Shown here piece by piece: positions 1-8,629 of a stretch of DNA of 64,000 nucleotides. The notes beneath the pieces were generated by a model that worked only from the letters and a program-made list of their open reading frames with translations, did no database searches and was not told the origin of the DNA. Both the position numbers and the translations under genes were made by a program. Every line of letters starts with the position of its first letter. Within the stretch, counting starts at the first letter, position 1. Source of the DNA: Viridibacterium silvisoli (GTDB taxonomy: Bacteria; Pseudomonadota; Gammaproteobacteria; Burkholderiales; Rhodocyclaceae); assembly GCF_036017035.1 (NCBI RefSeq), contig NZ_JAYXHS010000001.1:992001-1056000 (forward strand), read 5' to 3'.

Positions 1-102
1 CAGCGTTTGCAGTGTCGGCTTGCCGTCGCCACTGTAGGCAATGCGGGTGAAGTAGTCGGCGAGGTCTTCGTCGCTAAGCGGAACAGCTATGGGCATGGTC
101 AT
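1..102 (-). CDS. arylamine N-acetyltransferase, N-terminal fragment (runs off the window)
   Basis: Translating the minus strand from the ATG at 102 gives 34 open codons to the window edge. The peptide reads as a hydrophilic leader followed by DLADYFTRIAYSGDGKPTLQTL-like text, which matches the start of arylamine N-acetyltransferases (a short helix with Y-F-x-R-I, then G-x-x-x-P-T-L-x-T-L). These cytoplasmic enzymes transfer acetyl from acetyl-CoA to arylamines and hydrazines through a Cys-His-Asp triad, which lies outside the window. A second ATG at 96 could also be the start. No clear ribosome binding site is visible. The call rests on a short stretch, so it is moderate. Confidence 0.6.
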   Translation of the reverse strand, partial: MTMPIAVPLSDEDLADYFTRIAYSGDGKPTLQTL

Positions 103-339
103 GAAGAAGTGAGCGCAGACAGTCGGGAGCTTGCGGCCTTGATACGATAGCGCGCAAGTGTTGCAGACTCTGATGGCCTGCGAAGACAGGCTCGGTTCGC
201 TCGCGAACGTTCGCGCGCTGGCGCAAAGTCGCAAGACTCCCGCCGGAGCCTTCGCACCAAACCCCTCTCACGCAAGCGGACAAACCACACCCAGGCCCGC
301 GCCCTTGAGAACCCGATCCGGATTGCCAAGAGTTTTCCC

Positions 340-1272
340 ATGCTGCTGTTCTATGCCGATCATTTCGTCCTGCCCTTGCCGCCGGAGCACCGTTTCCCGA
401 TGGACAAGTACCGGCGCCTGCGCGAACGCCTGATGGCGAGCGGGCATTTCGCGGCGGCGGATTTCCGCGAGCCGCCGGCTGCCAGCGATGTGCAGCTGGG
501 CCGCGCGCACGACGCGGATTACATCCGCCGCGTCAGCGAAGGCGCCTTGAGCACGGCTGAAGTACGACGCATCGGATTTCCCTGGACACCGGCCATGGTC
601 GAGCGCTCACGACGCTCCTCCGGCGCCACCATCGAGGCCGCGCGCGCCGCCTTGCGAGGACATCGTTGCGCGGCGAACCTCGCCGGCGGCACGCATCACG
701 CGCACTACGATTTCGGCAGCGGCTTCTGCGTGTTCAACGACTCGGCCGTCGCCGCGCGCGCCATGCAGGCCGAAGAAGGCGTCGGCCAGATCGCAGTGAT
801 CGACTGCGACGTACACCAGGGCGACGGCACGGCGGCGATCCTCGGCGCGGATGCCAGCATCTTCACCTTCAGCATGCATGGCGCGAAGAACTTCCCCGCC
901 AACAAACAGCAAAGCGATCTCGACATCGAACTCGACGACGGCTGCGACGACACGGCCTACCTCGATGCCCTGCAGCGCGGGCTGGATACGGTGTTCACGC
1001 GCTGCCGGCCCGAGCTGATCCTCTACCTCGCGGGCGCCGACCCCTACAGCGGCGACCGCCTCGGCCGCCTTGGCGTGAGCAAGGCAGGTCTGCGCCAGCG
1101 CGATGAAATCGTCATGCAGCGTTGCCTGGGCGAAGGCGTGCCACTGTCGATTGCGATGGCGGGCGGCTATGCGGACGAGATCGATGACATCGTGGATATC
1201 CACGCCACCACGGTACTCACCGCCGCGGCCATGTTCGATGGCCATTCCCGTGCTGAGCCCGCCTCCACCTGA
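340..1272 (+). CDS. histone deacetylase / acetoin utilization (AcuC-type) family deacetylase
   Basis: 310 aa with the full class I/II deacetylase signature. The tandem active-site histidines are H119-H120 in GGTHHAHYDFGSGFCVFND. The zinc ligands are D157 and H159 in DCDVHQGDG and D234 in AGADPYSGDRLG. The family removes acetyl groups from lysines or from small acetylated polyamines or amides; the substrate cannot be told from sequence. The ATG at 340 begins directly with the family-typical strand LLFYADHF. It is divergent from the N-acetyltransferase fragment at the left edge, so acetylation and deacetylation functions may sit side by side. No signal peptide, so cytoplasmic. Confidence 0.9.
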   Translation: MLLFYADHFVLPLPPEHRFPMDKYRRLRERLMASGHFAAADFREPPAASDVQLGRAHDADYIRRVSEGALSTAEVRRIGFPWTPAMVERSRRSSGATIEAARAALRGHRCAANLAGGTHHAHYDFGSGFCVFNDSAVAARAMQAEEGVGQIAVIDCDVHQGDGTAAILGADASIFTFSMHGAKNFPANKQQSDLDIELDDGCDDTAYLDALQRGLDTVFTRCRPELILYLAGADPYSGDRLGRLGVSKAGLRQRDEIVMQRCLGEGVPLSIAMAGGYADEIDDIVDIHATTVLTAAAMFDGHSRAEPAST

Positions 1273-1466
1273 TCGGGGGTGGCAATCCACAGGCGTTCGT
1301 CCCGACCCCCGACGGCACGACATGACGCGACGGCTCGCGCCATGGACAGACCCACCCGCTGCGCCAGCTGCGCGGAGCGGTTACGGCCGTATGTACAGTT
1401 GTGAATCCATCAAGTCCGGCCCAGATTGAAAGTCCCTGGGCCGACCCCCTGCAAACGGAGACGAAG

Positions 1467-2018
1467 ATGGCATCGACAGAAGAATGGGTGGAATGGGCAC
1501 GCACCGCTGCGTTGCCATACTGGAGCACCGATCATCAGATGTTCCTGGAGGTTGCGATGGCGTGTTGCCGCCACTATCGCGATTCGGGCGACATGAGCAC
1601 CGTGCCGGAACTGGCCAACGCCGAGCACTACTGGTTCATGCGCTGGTGGTGCTTTGCCTCAGCCGGCGCAGGGGGCGACATTGCCGCGACGCCTGTCGAA
1701 GTGCTTTCACCAAGCGTCGCGCAGGTCGTTGGCCGCGTTGCATCCTATTTGAGCGCGGCCGTAGTCGGCATGACGACCATGCAGCTGGCGAACGTCTGGA
1801 ACGAGATAAAGCGGGTTCTTTTTGCGATAGGTCTCGAGCGCCTGCTCCCCGGTGGCGACGCCCCCGCTTCGCGTCCCAGCGTCACGCAATTGCTGTGGGC
1901 ACTCAAAGGCTACGTCGACTCGCTCTCGCTGGATGCGCCCTACGCCGACCAGATGCGTTGGCAATTCGTGATCACGGAACTTCCCGACGGCTTTGCGGTT
2001 CCACCTCCATTGCGCTGA
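1467..2018 (+). CDS. hypothetical protein
   Basis: 183 aa, not recognised. The ATG at 1467 is preceded by GGAGACGAAG, a good ribosome binding site, which favours it over the upstream codon at 1401. The protein is rich in Trp, Tyr and Met near the N-terminus, and the middle (about residues 75-125) is mostly hydrophobic helix, but there is no clear signal peptide or repeated transmembrane pattern. Codon use is GC-rich like its neighbours. It lies on the same strand as the downstream glycosylase gene, about 120 bp away, but nothing ties the two functionally. Confidence 0.6.
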   Translation: MASTEEWVEWARTAALPYWSTDHQMFLEVAMACCRHYRDSGDMSTVPELANAEHYWFMRWWCFASAGAGGDIAATPVEVLSPSVAQVVGRVASYLSAAVVGMTTMQLANVWNEIKRVLFAIGLERLLPGGDAPASRPSVTQLLWALKGYVDSLSLDAPYADQMRWQFVITELPDGFAVPPPLR

Positions 2019-2140
2019 GCGCAGACCCTGCGGGCACGCCATCAGGCATGCCGCTTCCCGCGGCTGCCCCCGTGCACCGATCGGGCGCGGACCTCAAGGA
2101 GATCGACATTCAGGCGCGCCCCCACACACAACATCAAGCA

Positions 2141-2692
2141 ATGAAGAAACTCACGCACGACTTCTACGTGCGCGACACCATCACCGTCGCGCAGGACCTG
2201 CTCGGCAAGTTGCTCGTGCATCGCATGGAAAGTGTCGAACGCATCGGCCGCATCGTCGAGGTCGAGGCCTATCTCGGCGCGCACGACCTCGCCGCACATT
2301 CCTCGAAAGGCATCACGAAACGCACGCAGGTCATGTACGGCCCGCCCGGTCGCGCTTATGTCTATCTCATCTACGGCATGCATCACTGCATGAACGTCGT
2401 CACCGAACCGGAGGGCAACGGCGCAGCCGTGCTGATCCGCGCGCTCGAACCGGTGGCGAACCTGCCGGGCAACACGAAGGGGCCGGGCCTGCTGTGCAAG
2501 GCCATGGGCATCACACGCGAACGCGATGCGCATGAGCTCACGAGCGATGATTTCTTCATCGCCGAGCCGGAGACAGCGGACCGCATCGGCATCATCAAAC
2601 GGCCACGCATCGGCGTGGACTACGCCGGCGACTGGGCGCACGAGTTGTTGCGCTTCTACATCGAGGGGAATGCATTCGTTTCGCGGCGCTAG
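2141..2692 (+). CDS. DNA-3-methyladenine glycosylase (Aag/MPG family)
   Basis: 183 aa, normal for the bacterial Aag/MPG family (Pfam Pur_DNA_glyco). The enzyme flips out alkylated purines such as 3-methyladenine or hypoxanthine and cleaves the glycosidic bond as the first step of base excision repair. Family hallmarks are the N-terminal VAQDLLGKLLVH, the catalytic-glutamate segment IVEVEAYLG (about residues 41-50), AHSSKGITKRTQVMYGPPGRAYVYL read in pieces, and IYGMHHCMNVV. The ATG at 2141 was chosen because alignment to the family begins there, although the frame is open much further upstream. A terminator follows at about 2853. Confidence 0.93.
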   Translation: MKKLTHDFYVRDTITVAQDLLGKLLVHRMESVERIGRIVEVEAYLGAHDLAAHSSKGITKRTQVMYGPPGRAYVYLIYGMHHCMNVVTEPEGNGAAVLIRALEPVANLPGNTKGPGLLCKAMGITRERDAHELTSDDFFIAEPETADRIGIIKRPRIGVDYAGDWAHELLRFYIEGNAFVSRR

Positions 2693-2708
2693 GCACAGAG
2701 CGCGCGAT

Positions 2709-2801
2709 GTAGGAGCGGGCCCTGCCCGCGACCACGCAGCGCTCATCGTTGCCCTGGCGCTGGTTCGAACGCGTGATGTCGCGGGCAGGGCCCGCTCCTA
2801 C
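2709..2801. repeat. REP-like inverted repeat, family A (GGAGCGGGC type)
   Basis: A 24-nt arm at 2709-2732 (GTAGGAGCGGGCCCTGCCCG...) is repeated in inverted orientation at 2778-2801. Each arm is also itself partly palindromic around GGGC..GCCC. The same unit with CATG in place of CCTG occurs at 54233-54324. It fits the class of short intergenic REP elements known in many gammaproteobacteria and betaproteobacteria. Confidence 0.85.
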
Positions 2802-2852
2802 AAAAGGCCCGCGCTGAGCTTGTGCCAGCGCACGAACTCACTGCGCAAATGC

Positions 2853-2883
2853 AAACGCCCCGTCGAGACGGGACGTTTTTTTG
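2853..2883 (+). terminator. rho-independent terminator after the glycosylase gene
   Basis: The stem AACG-CCCGTC pairs with GACGGG-ACGTT around a short loop and is followed by seven T residues on the plus strand. It sits between the glycosylase gene and the convergent pgk gene. The minus-strand reading has a weaker T tract, so it may only partly serve pgk. Confidence 0.8.
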
Positions 2884-2902
2884 TCGCCGTACTAGCGCGC
2901 GA

Positions 2903-4135
2903 TTACTTGTCGCTCAGAGCTTCCACGCCAGGCAGTGCCTTGCCTTCGAGGAACTCCAGCGAAGCGCCACCACCTGTGGAAACGTGCGAGACCTTGTCTT
3001 CCAGGCCAGCCTTCTCGACAGCCGCAACCGAGTCACCGCCGCCGACGATGGTGATCGCACCCTTGGCGGTCGCTTCGACCAGGGCGTGCGCCACGGCGTA
3101 AGTGCCTTCGGCGCTGGCATCGATCTCGAACACGCCCATCGGGCCGTTCCACAACACGGTCTTGGCATTGCGCACGATCTCGGCATAGCGGGCGCGCGTC
3201 TCGCTGCCGATGTCCACGCCCTCCTGATCAGCCGGGATGGCCGTGGCAGCCACTTGCACGAGGCCGTCCAGCGTGCGGGCATCGAAGTCCAGCTTCTTGG
3301 TCACCATGGTGTCGGTGGGCAGTTCCAGCTTGTCGCCGGCCTTTTCCATGAGTGCGCGAGCGAGGTCGATCTTGTCGCGCTCACAGAGCGACTTGCCGAC
3401 TTCCAGACCCTTGGCAGCGAAGAAGGTGAAGGCCATACCGCCGCCGATGAGCAGCTTGTCGACCTTCGGCAGCAGGGCTTCGACGACGTCGATCTTGCCG
3501 CTGATTTTCGAGCCGCCGATGATGGCCACGAGCGGGCGCACCGGCTTGTTGACGGCCTCGCCGAGGAAGTCCAGCTCCTTCTTGAGCAGGTAGCCCGACG
3601 CGCGCGGCAGGTCGATGCCAACCACCGAGGAGTGCGCGCGGTGCGCGGTACCGAAAGCATCGTTGATGAACACGTCGCCCAGGCGCGACAGCGCGGCACG
3701 GAATTCCGTCACCTTGGCCGGGTCCGCCTTCACGCTATTGCCGTCCTTGTCCTTGGCCTTGCCTTCTTCCTCGAGGTAGAAGCGCACGTTCTCCAGCAGC
3801 ACGACCTCACCGGCCTTGAGCTTGCCGACGGCGGCTTCCACTTCGGCACCAACGCAATCGTTGAGGAACTGCACCGGGCGGCCGAGCAGTTCTTCGAGGC
3901 GCTTGGCGACCGGCGCCAGCGTGTACTTGGCGATCTTCTCGCCGTTCGGGCGACCGAGGTGCGACATCAGCACCACCGAAGCGCCCTGCTCGATTGCGTA
4001 CTTGATGGTCGGCAGCGCAGCGCGGATGCGCTTGTCGCTCTCCACAACGCCGTTCTTGACGGGCACGTTGAAGTCGACGCGGATCAACGCACGCTTGCCG
4101 GCAAGTTGCAGGTCTTCGATGAAAAGTTTGGTCAT
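2903..4135 (-). CDS. pgk: phosphoglycerate kinase
   Basis: 410 aa, slightly longer than the usual ~390. It transfers phosphate between 1,3-bisphosphoglycerate and ADP in glycolysis and gluconeogenesis, in the cytoplasm. The N-terminal substrate domain begins with the RVDFNVP signature (about residues 18-24), followed by the basic segment HLGRP. The C-terminal nucleotide domain carries GGSKISGKI, WNGPMGVFE and the glycine-rich GGGDSVAAVEKAG. The ATG at 4135 starts in the family-typical place. It is alone here rather than beside gap or pyk. It faces the glycosylase gene. Confidence 0.97.
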   Translation of the reverse strand: MTKLFIEDLQLAGKRALIRVDFNVPVKNGVVESDKRIRAALPTIKYAIEQGASVVLMSHLGRPNGEKIAKYTLAPVAKRLEELLGRPVQFLNDCVGAEVEAAVGKLKAGEVVLLENVRFYLEEEGKAKDKDGNSVKADPAKVTEFRAALSRLGDVFINDAFGTAHRAHSSVVGIDLPRASGYLLKKELDFLGEAVNKPVRPLVAIIGGSKISGKIDVVEALLPKVDKLLIGGGMAFTFFAAKGLEVGKSLCERDKIDLARALMEKAGDKLELPTDTMVTKKLDFDARTLDGLVQVAATAIPADQEGVDIGSETRARYAEIVRNAKTVLWNGPMGVFEIDASAEGTYAVAHALVEATAKGAITIVGGGDSVAAVEKAGLEDKVSHVSTGGGASLEFLEGKALPGVEALSDK

Positions 4136-4648
4136 GGCGTATTTGTTCTCGGGAGAGGGATTCTGATAAGTGCGGGCATGTCAGTCTGCCCGTGAAAGAT
4201 TGCAGGCAGCATGACGGCGATCGAACTGCCCGCAAAAATGCTTTGCAGGGCAAGGATGGTAGGCAGTTCGCAGCCGGCGGGCAAGCCTTGCGGCTCGGCA
4301 AGGGAGCTGGGCGTACGAGATGCCGCGCCTCCATGTAGCGAGAAATTCGGTCATTTCCCGTGCCTCAGCCAAGCGGGCACTCTTTCATCTGCTCGACCGG
4401 CCAGGAGCGGACGCTTGACCAACCTCCCAAGACGGCCTTTCAGATGCATATGGCGTATGCTTATGCCGTATCGGCGGGCTGCTGATTTTATTCCTGTTTA
4501 ATGCAGCGAGAAACCGCAGGCAGTCGTCGCTGATCCACGAAGGACGCTACTTCCGCCGCATTCGTGCTGGAATGTTATCCAGCAATATTGCCGTTAAATT
4601 TATGGTTGGCCTTCACGATTTACCTCCGTCACCACCGGGAATAAAGAA
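4136..4648. other. 513-bp intergenic region between pgk and the island gene
   Basis: No convincing coding sequence in either strand. The left part should hold the pgk promoter (minus strand). From about 4440 the composition becomes distinctly AT-richer and stays so through the next gene, suggesting a junction of acquired DNA around 4430-4500. I found no direct repeats or tRNA end that would define an attachment site. Confidence 0.4.
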
Positions 4649-6088
4649 ATGACAGAAAAGAAGGAAATAGTTGTAGTTGATGCAGGTCACCTCGTTTCAC
4701 CAATCGGTGAACTCAATGCACAGCTAGAGGGGTATCTGGTGAATGTTGGGCTCCCGGTAAGTGATGTTGTTGCTCCAATTGCCGAAAGAAAAAAGGTCAT
4801 TGCACAACTCGCTGATGCTTTGGAAATTCTTCCGCGGGCCGATCGTGGAAAGGCCCACTATCTATCGCGTTTCACGATTGCGATTGCTGCCGGACTATTT
4901 GACGGTGCATTGAATTATCTTTGGGACGAAACTGTCAGGGCCCTTCGTCGCCAAGTCATTAGTTTTGATATTCAATATTTTTACTCGGTCGCTGAGAAAA
5001 TCAGCTCCCGTTACAAGTCATTATCAAAGCCAGAAGAAATAGATCAAGTCAGCGAACACGATTTACTGGAAGGGTGCCGCCGGATAGGGTTAGTAACTGA
5101 TGTCAACTACCAAAGATTGGAGCATGTGAATTACATGCGCAATCATGCTAGTGCAGCCCATCCGAACGACAATGAAATCGATGGCTACGAAATGCTTGGA
5201 TGGCTAACGGTATGTCTTAAACATGCCATCACCGCAGAGCCTGACCATTCTCTGATTTCCATTAAGCAACTTCTCCAAAACATCCGGACGGTAACCATCC
5301 CTAGTGATGACTTTTCGGTAATCTGCTCCGATTTGGCAAAACAACCGCAGGAGCGGATAGATGACTTCCTTTGGACGCTATTTGGCATCTACACGGATGA
5401 TAAATCCGCTCAGCACGCTAGAGACAATATTGAAGGCATTAGTCCGTCCGTCTGGATTGCAGCAACCGAAGACAGAAAATATGAAATTGGCGCCCGATTT
5501 GGAGTGCTCAGGAAAAATGGTGAAGTCGCAAAGAAGGACGCATGCCAGAAATTTTTGGAAGTGGTGGGCGGCCTCGCATATAAAGATGAAGACAGCCTTG
5601 CCGGAGAACTTATAGAGAAGCTTGAAAACCTTTATCGTGCGCACTTTGGATCAAACAATTTTTACAACGAGTATCCTCACGCGAAAGCACTGAATGATAG
5701 CTTGCCAGCGACGGGGAAAATTCCTCGTGCGGCACGGACAATGTGGGTCAAGGTAATTTCTATTTGCTATGTCGGCAACGGATATGGATACCGGCAAGGA
5801 GTTGATGAACAGGGCCTTCCGTATTACCAAAACTACATAAATAATTTCACCGAAGGGGATGCAGTCGAATTCATCAAGCTTTTTTTTGAACCCGAGTTTG
5901 CCAGCCCTCTTTCACGAAGCACACCAGATAAGCGAGTCCGTGATTTAGCAACGAATTTGAAGGCCAAACACACGAACGTCCATTTGCAGCGAGCGCTCGA
6001 CCTAGTCATTACGGCACCAGCGAAGACTTTGTATGGCCTCTACAACACTACTGACTTTAAGAATGTCGTGCCAAATCTTCCCGCCTAA
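4649..6088 (+). CDS. unknown protein with a HEPN-like R-x6-H motif; candidate defence or stress RNase
   Basis: 479 aa, not recognised as a named family. The ATG at 4649 follows CCGGGAATAAAGA, a usable ribosome binding site. The N-terminal ~200 residues are mostly helical and contain YMRNHASAAHPN, giving R164-x6-H171 with an adjacent asparagine (R-N-H). That matches the polar motif of HEPN ribonucleases and of many helical domains in abortive-infection proteins. Around it are helices with aromatic residues (FTIAIAAGLFDGALNYLWDE). The C-terminal half has no motif I know. Codon use is AT-richer than every neighbour, and it is a single-gene island between pgk and the spmAB-like gene. An RNase role is inference only. 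Confidence 0.6.
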   Translation: MTEKKEIVVVDAGHLVSPIGELNAQLEGYLVNVGLPVSDVVAPIAERKKVIAQLADALEILPRADRGKAHYLSRFTIAIAAGLFDGALNYLWDETVRALRRQVISFDIQYFYSVAEKISSRYKSLSKPEEIDQVSEHDLLEGCRRIGLVTDVNYQRLEHVNYMRNHASAAHPNDNEIDGYEMLGWLTVCLKHAITAEPDHSLISIKQLLQNIRTVTIPSDDFSVICSDLAKQPQERIDDFLWTLFGIYTDDKSAQHARDNIEGISPSVWIAATEDRKYEIGARFGVLRKNGEVAKKDACQKFLEVVGGLAYKDEDSLAGELIEKLENLYRAHFGSNNFYNEYPHAKALNDSLPATGKIPRAARTMWVKVISICYVGNGYGYRQGVDEQGLPYYQNYINNFTEGDAVEFIKLFFEPEFASPLSRSTPDKRVRDLATNLKAKHTNVHLQRALDLVITAPAKTLYGLYNTTDFKNVVPNLPA

Positions 6089-6131
6089 CAAATAATTCCA
6101 CTGGGCGCTGCATGATTAAATCACGCAGCAA

Positions 6132-6220
6132 GTAGCCCGAATGCAGGCGCAGCCGAAATCCGGGGCCTTTCCTGTGGTCCGTGCGCATCCCCGGATTCCG
6201 CTTCGCTGCATCCAGGCTAC
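6132..6220. repeat. inverted repeat with GTAGCCC...GGGCTAC-type ends
   Basis: A left arm at 6132-6165 (GTAGCCCGAATGCAGGCGCA...) is matched in reverse complement, with a few mismatches, by 6189-6220 (...GCTGCATCCAGGCTAC). The central spacer is about 23 bp. It closes the AT-rich island and lies directly before the spmAB-like gene. It resembles dispersed palindromic repeats common in proteobacteria; no second copy was seen in this window. Confidence 0.7.
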
Positions 6221-6260
6221 AAAAACCACGAAAGCCGGGCAGCGCATTTACACTGCGCCC

Positions 6261-7523
6261 ATGGTCCTCAACTTCATCTGGCTGTTCTTCTTTTTCGGCG
6301 CCTTCGTCGCCTGCCTTTTCCACTGGCTGGTGCTCGGTGATGCGACGATCTTCAACAAGGTCGTGCAGGGCTCGTTCGAGATGTCGAAGACGGCTTTCGA
6401 GATCGGGCTGGGGCTGACGGGCATCCTGTGTTTCTGGCTGGGCATCATGAAGATCGGCGAGAAGGCCGGTGCGGTGCAGATGCTCGGGCGCCTCGTCGAT
6501 CCGCTGTTCCGGCGACTCTTTCCCGGCATTCCTTCGGGCCACCCGGCGACGGGCTCGATGCTGATGAACATCAGCGCGAATCTGCTGGGGCTCGACAATG
6601 CGGCGACGCCGATGGGCCTCAAGGCAATGAAGGAGTTGCAAGAGCTCAACGAGCAGGAGGCGGCGCGCACGGGTGGCGACAAGGAAGCTGCGTCAGACGC
6701 GCAGGTGCTGTTCGTGGTGCTGCATTCGAGCAGCCTGACGCTGTTGCCGGTGGGCATCATGACTTACCGCGCGCAGCTCGGCGCGGCGAATCCGGCTGAC
6801 GTTTTTCTCCCCATTCTGCTGGCGACTTTCTTCAGCACGATGGCTGGCCTGGTGTCGGTGAGTTTCTTCCAGAACATCCGCCTGCGGAATCCTGTCGTCA
6901 TGGCCTGGCTGGTGGGCCTGACGGTCGCGGTGCTCGGCACACTCTGGTACTTCATGCGCCTCTCCGCCGAACAGCTTGGCGCGACGAGTGCGCTCATCAG
7001 CGGGCTGGTGCTGCTCGGGCTCATCGTGGCTTTCATGAGCATGGCGGTGCGCAAGCAGATCAATGCCTTCGAGAGCTTCATCGAAGGCGCGCGCGAGGGC
7101 TTCAACACGGCCATCATGGTGGTGCCCTATCTCGTCGCGATCCTCGTCGGTATCGCCGTGTTCCGCGCCAGCGGTGCGATGGATTTCCTCATGCAGGGTC
7201 TCGCCGCCGGGCTCATCGCGCTGGGTGCGCCGGCCGACATCGTGCCGGCCTTGCCGACCGCCTTGATGAAGCCGCTGTCGGGCAGCGGTGCGCGCGGCAT
7301 GATGATCGACACGATGAAGACCTTCGGCGCCGACAGCTTCGCCGGACGCCTCTCCTGCCTGTTCCAGGGCGCGACGGACACCACCTTCTACGTCATCGCC
7401 GTGTATTTCGGCTCAGTCGCCATCCGCAAGACACGCCACACCCTGACCTGCAGCCTGATTGCCGACCTCGTCGGCGCCATCGCAGCCATATGCATGGCCT
7501 ATCTGTTCTTCCCGCCACGATAG
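6261..7523 (+). CDS. nucleoside-recognition (Gate) domain membrane protein, SpmA-SpmB fusion type
   Basis: 420 aa integral inner-membrane protein. It carries two Gate domains in tandem: an N-terminal SpmA-like half (about 50-190, with ATGSMLMNISANLLGLDNAATP) and a C-terminal SpmB-like half (about 260-410, with REGFNTAIMVVPYLVAILV and MKPLSGSGARGMM). The fused form is widespread in non-sporulating proteobacteria, where its substrate is unknown, so the Bacillus spore-maturation name should not be taken literally. The ATG at 6261 was chosen because the first transmembrane helix begins right after it; upstream codons overlap the repeat. Confidence 0.88.
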   Translation: MVLNFIWLFFFFGAFVACLFHWLVLGDATIFNKVVQGSFEMSKTAFEIGLGLTGILCFWLGIMKIGEKAGAVQMLGRLVDPLFRRLFPGIPSGHPATGSMLMNISANLLGLDNAATPMGLKAMKELQELNEQEAARTGGDKEAASDAQVLFVVLHSSSLTLLPVGIMTYRAQLGAANPADVFLPILLATFFSTMAGLVSVSFFQNIRLRNPVVMAWLVGLTVAVLGTLWYFMRLSAEQLGATSALISGLVLLGLIVAFMSMAVRKQINAFESFIEGAREGFNTAIMVVPYLVAILVGIAVFRASGAMDFLMQGLAAGLIALGAPADIVPALPTALMKPLSGSGARGMMIDTMKTFGADSFAGRLSCLFQGATDTTFYVIAVYFGSVAIRKTRHTLTCSLIADLVGAIAAICMAYLFFPPR

Positions 7524-7632
7524 CTTCTGCCTGCGAGGACTGAATCCACCTGCCGCTTCCGCCCGTAACAGGCAAGAGGGCAGCGGGAACCGGACTGGCC
7601 GCGGCCGACTCATACCGGGACGGGAGACAGGC

Positions 7633-8067
7633 ATGCGGCAGCTCAGGTATCCATACGCCAGCACGGGCTCTGCAAAGCTTCTGGCCGTGTTCTTTGTCGT
7701 CGCCGGCAGCCTGCATTTCCTGTGGCCGCAGGCCTATGCGCGCATCGTGCCGCCGTGGGTTCCACTGCCACTGGTCATGGTCTGGCTCAGCGGCGCCTGC
7801 GAGATTGCCGGTGGGCTGGGCGTGCTCGAGGCGCGCTGGCAGCGCCTGGCGGGGCTGGGTTTGATTGCATTGTCGCTGGCGGTATTTCCTGCCAACGTAC
7901 AGATGTTGCTCAATGCACAGGCGGCACACGCCTCGCCCGTGGCGCAAACGCTGCTCTGGCTGCGCCTGCCAATGCAGCTGCCGCTGATCTACTGGATCTG
8001 GCGCACAACCCTGGCACGGGCAACGCGGCCCGCGTTGCAAGGCATGGATATGAGGATGGACAGATGA
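7633..8067 (+). CDS. DoxX-like family membrane protein
   Basis: 144 aa with four predicted membrane helices. It begins KLLAVFFVVAGSLHFLWPQAYARIVPPW, the form seen in small DoxX/MauE-like proteins (G-x-x-H-F then P-P-W). The middle carries the family-typical SGACEIAGGLGVL. No enzymatic residues are assignable. The ATG at 7633 was preferred over upstream codons because homology-like sequence starts there and GGGAGACAGGC lies before it. Its stop overlaps the start of the next gene by four bases (ATGA), so the two are likely co-translated. Confidence 0.8.
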   Translation: MRQLRYPYASTGSAKLLAVFFVVAGSLHFLWPQAYARIVPPWVPLPLVMVWLSGACEIAGGLGVLEARWQRLAGLGLIALSLAVFPANVQMLLNAQAAHASPVAQTLLWLRLPMQLPLIYWIWRTTLARATRPALQGMDMRMDR

Positions 8068-8516
8068 GTGATCTGACGACTTCAAACGACCCGACCGATG
8101 TACGGGTGATCTATGCCCTGCGGCAGCCTGCAGAACGCGTCTTCAATGCTTGGCTGATCCCGGATCAGGCGGGCAAGTGGCTGTTCGCCACTGACACGGG
8201 CCAGATGCTGAATGCCGAGATCGACGCGCGCGTAGGCGGCACCTTCCGCTTCGTGGACCACCGCAATGGCGAGGACGTGGAGCATGTCGGCGAGTACATC
8301 GTGATCGAGCGACCGCATCGCCTGGTCTTCGATTTCGCCGTGCCGAAGTACAGCGCGTTGAAGACACGTGTCGCCGTCGAGATCGAAGCGCAAGGCACCG
8401 GCTGCGTGCTGAGCCTGACCCACGCCGGCGTGCCGGAGGAGTATGCCGAGCGCACCCACACGGGCTGGATGAAGATCCTCAACGGCCTCAGCGCCAGCCT
8501 GGCGCCGCTGCATTAA
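8064..8516 (+). CDS. SRPBCC/AHSA1-family protein
   Basis: 150 aa, the normal size for a single START-like AHSA1 domain. Markers are the N-terminal RQPAERVFNAW (helix after the first strand), GGTFRFVD, GEYIVIERPHRLVFDF and the C-terminal GWMKILNGLSASL helix. Such proteins form a hydrophobic pocket and bind small ligands or act in stress responses; the ligand is unknown. Coupled by ATGA overlap to the DoxX-like gene upstream. Confidence 0.88.
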   Translation: MSDLTTSNDPTDVRVIYALRQPAERVFNAWLIPDQAGKWLFATDTGQMLNAEIDARVGGTFRFVDHRNGEDVEHVGEYIVIERPHRLVFDFAVPKYSALKTRVAVEIEAQGTGCVLSLTHAGVPEEYAERTHTGWMKILNGLSASLAPLH

Positions 8517-8546
8517 ACGTCTGTCCACGATCTCCGAAAGATGTTC

Positions 8547-8615
8547 GTCATCCCGGCAAAAGCCGGGATCCAGATCGCACGTCCAGTACTGGATCCCGGC
8601 CTTCGCCGGGATGAC
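8547..8615. repeat. REP-like inverted repeat, family B (GTCATCCCGGC variant)
   Basis: A 27-nt arm at 8547-8573 (GTCATCCCGGCAAAAGCCGG...) is repeated in inverted orientation at 8589-8615. Each arm forms its own small hairpin. Related copies are at 54354-54434 (pair) and at 59453-59479 and 63334-63360 (single arms). It lies between convergent genes and may also end transcription. Confidence 0.85.
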
Positions 8616-8629
8616 GTCCTTTGGGGGAA

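Noticed and set aside
2822..4195. Long open frame antisense to pgk (and similar long antisense frames opposite atpA, the AstE-like gene, CobW and the SNF2 helicase)
   Set aside because: The opposite strand encodes well-known conserved proteins, and the antisense products are low-complexity and rich in His, Arg and Gln as expected from GC-rich shadow frames.
6261..7523. Spore-maturation function
   Set aside because: The organism shows no sporulation genes here and the fused Gate-domain protein is common in non-sporulating proteobacteria.
8547..8615. Classing the REP-like palindrome as a simple terminator
   Set aside because: It lacks a T tract and recurs elsewhere in the window with the same arm structure, so a dispersed repeat is the better description.
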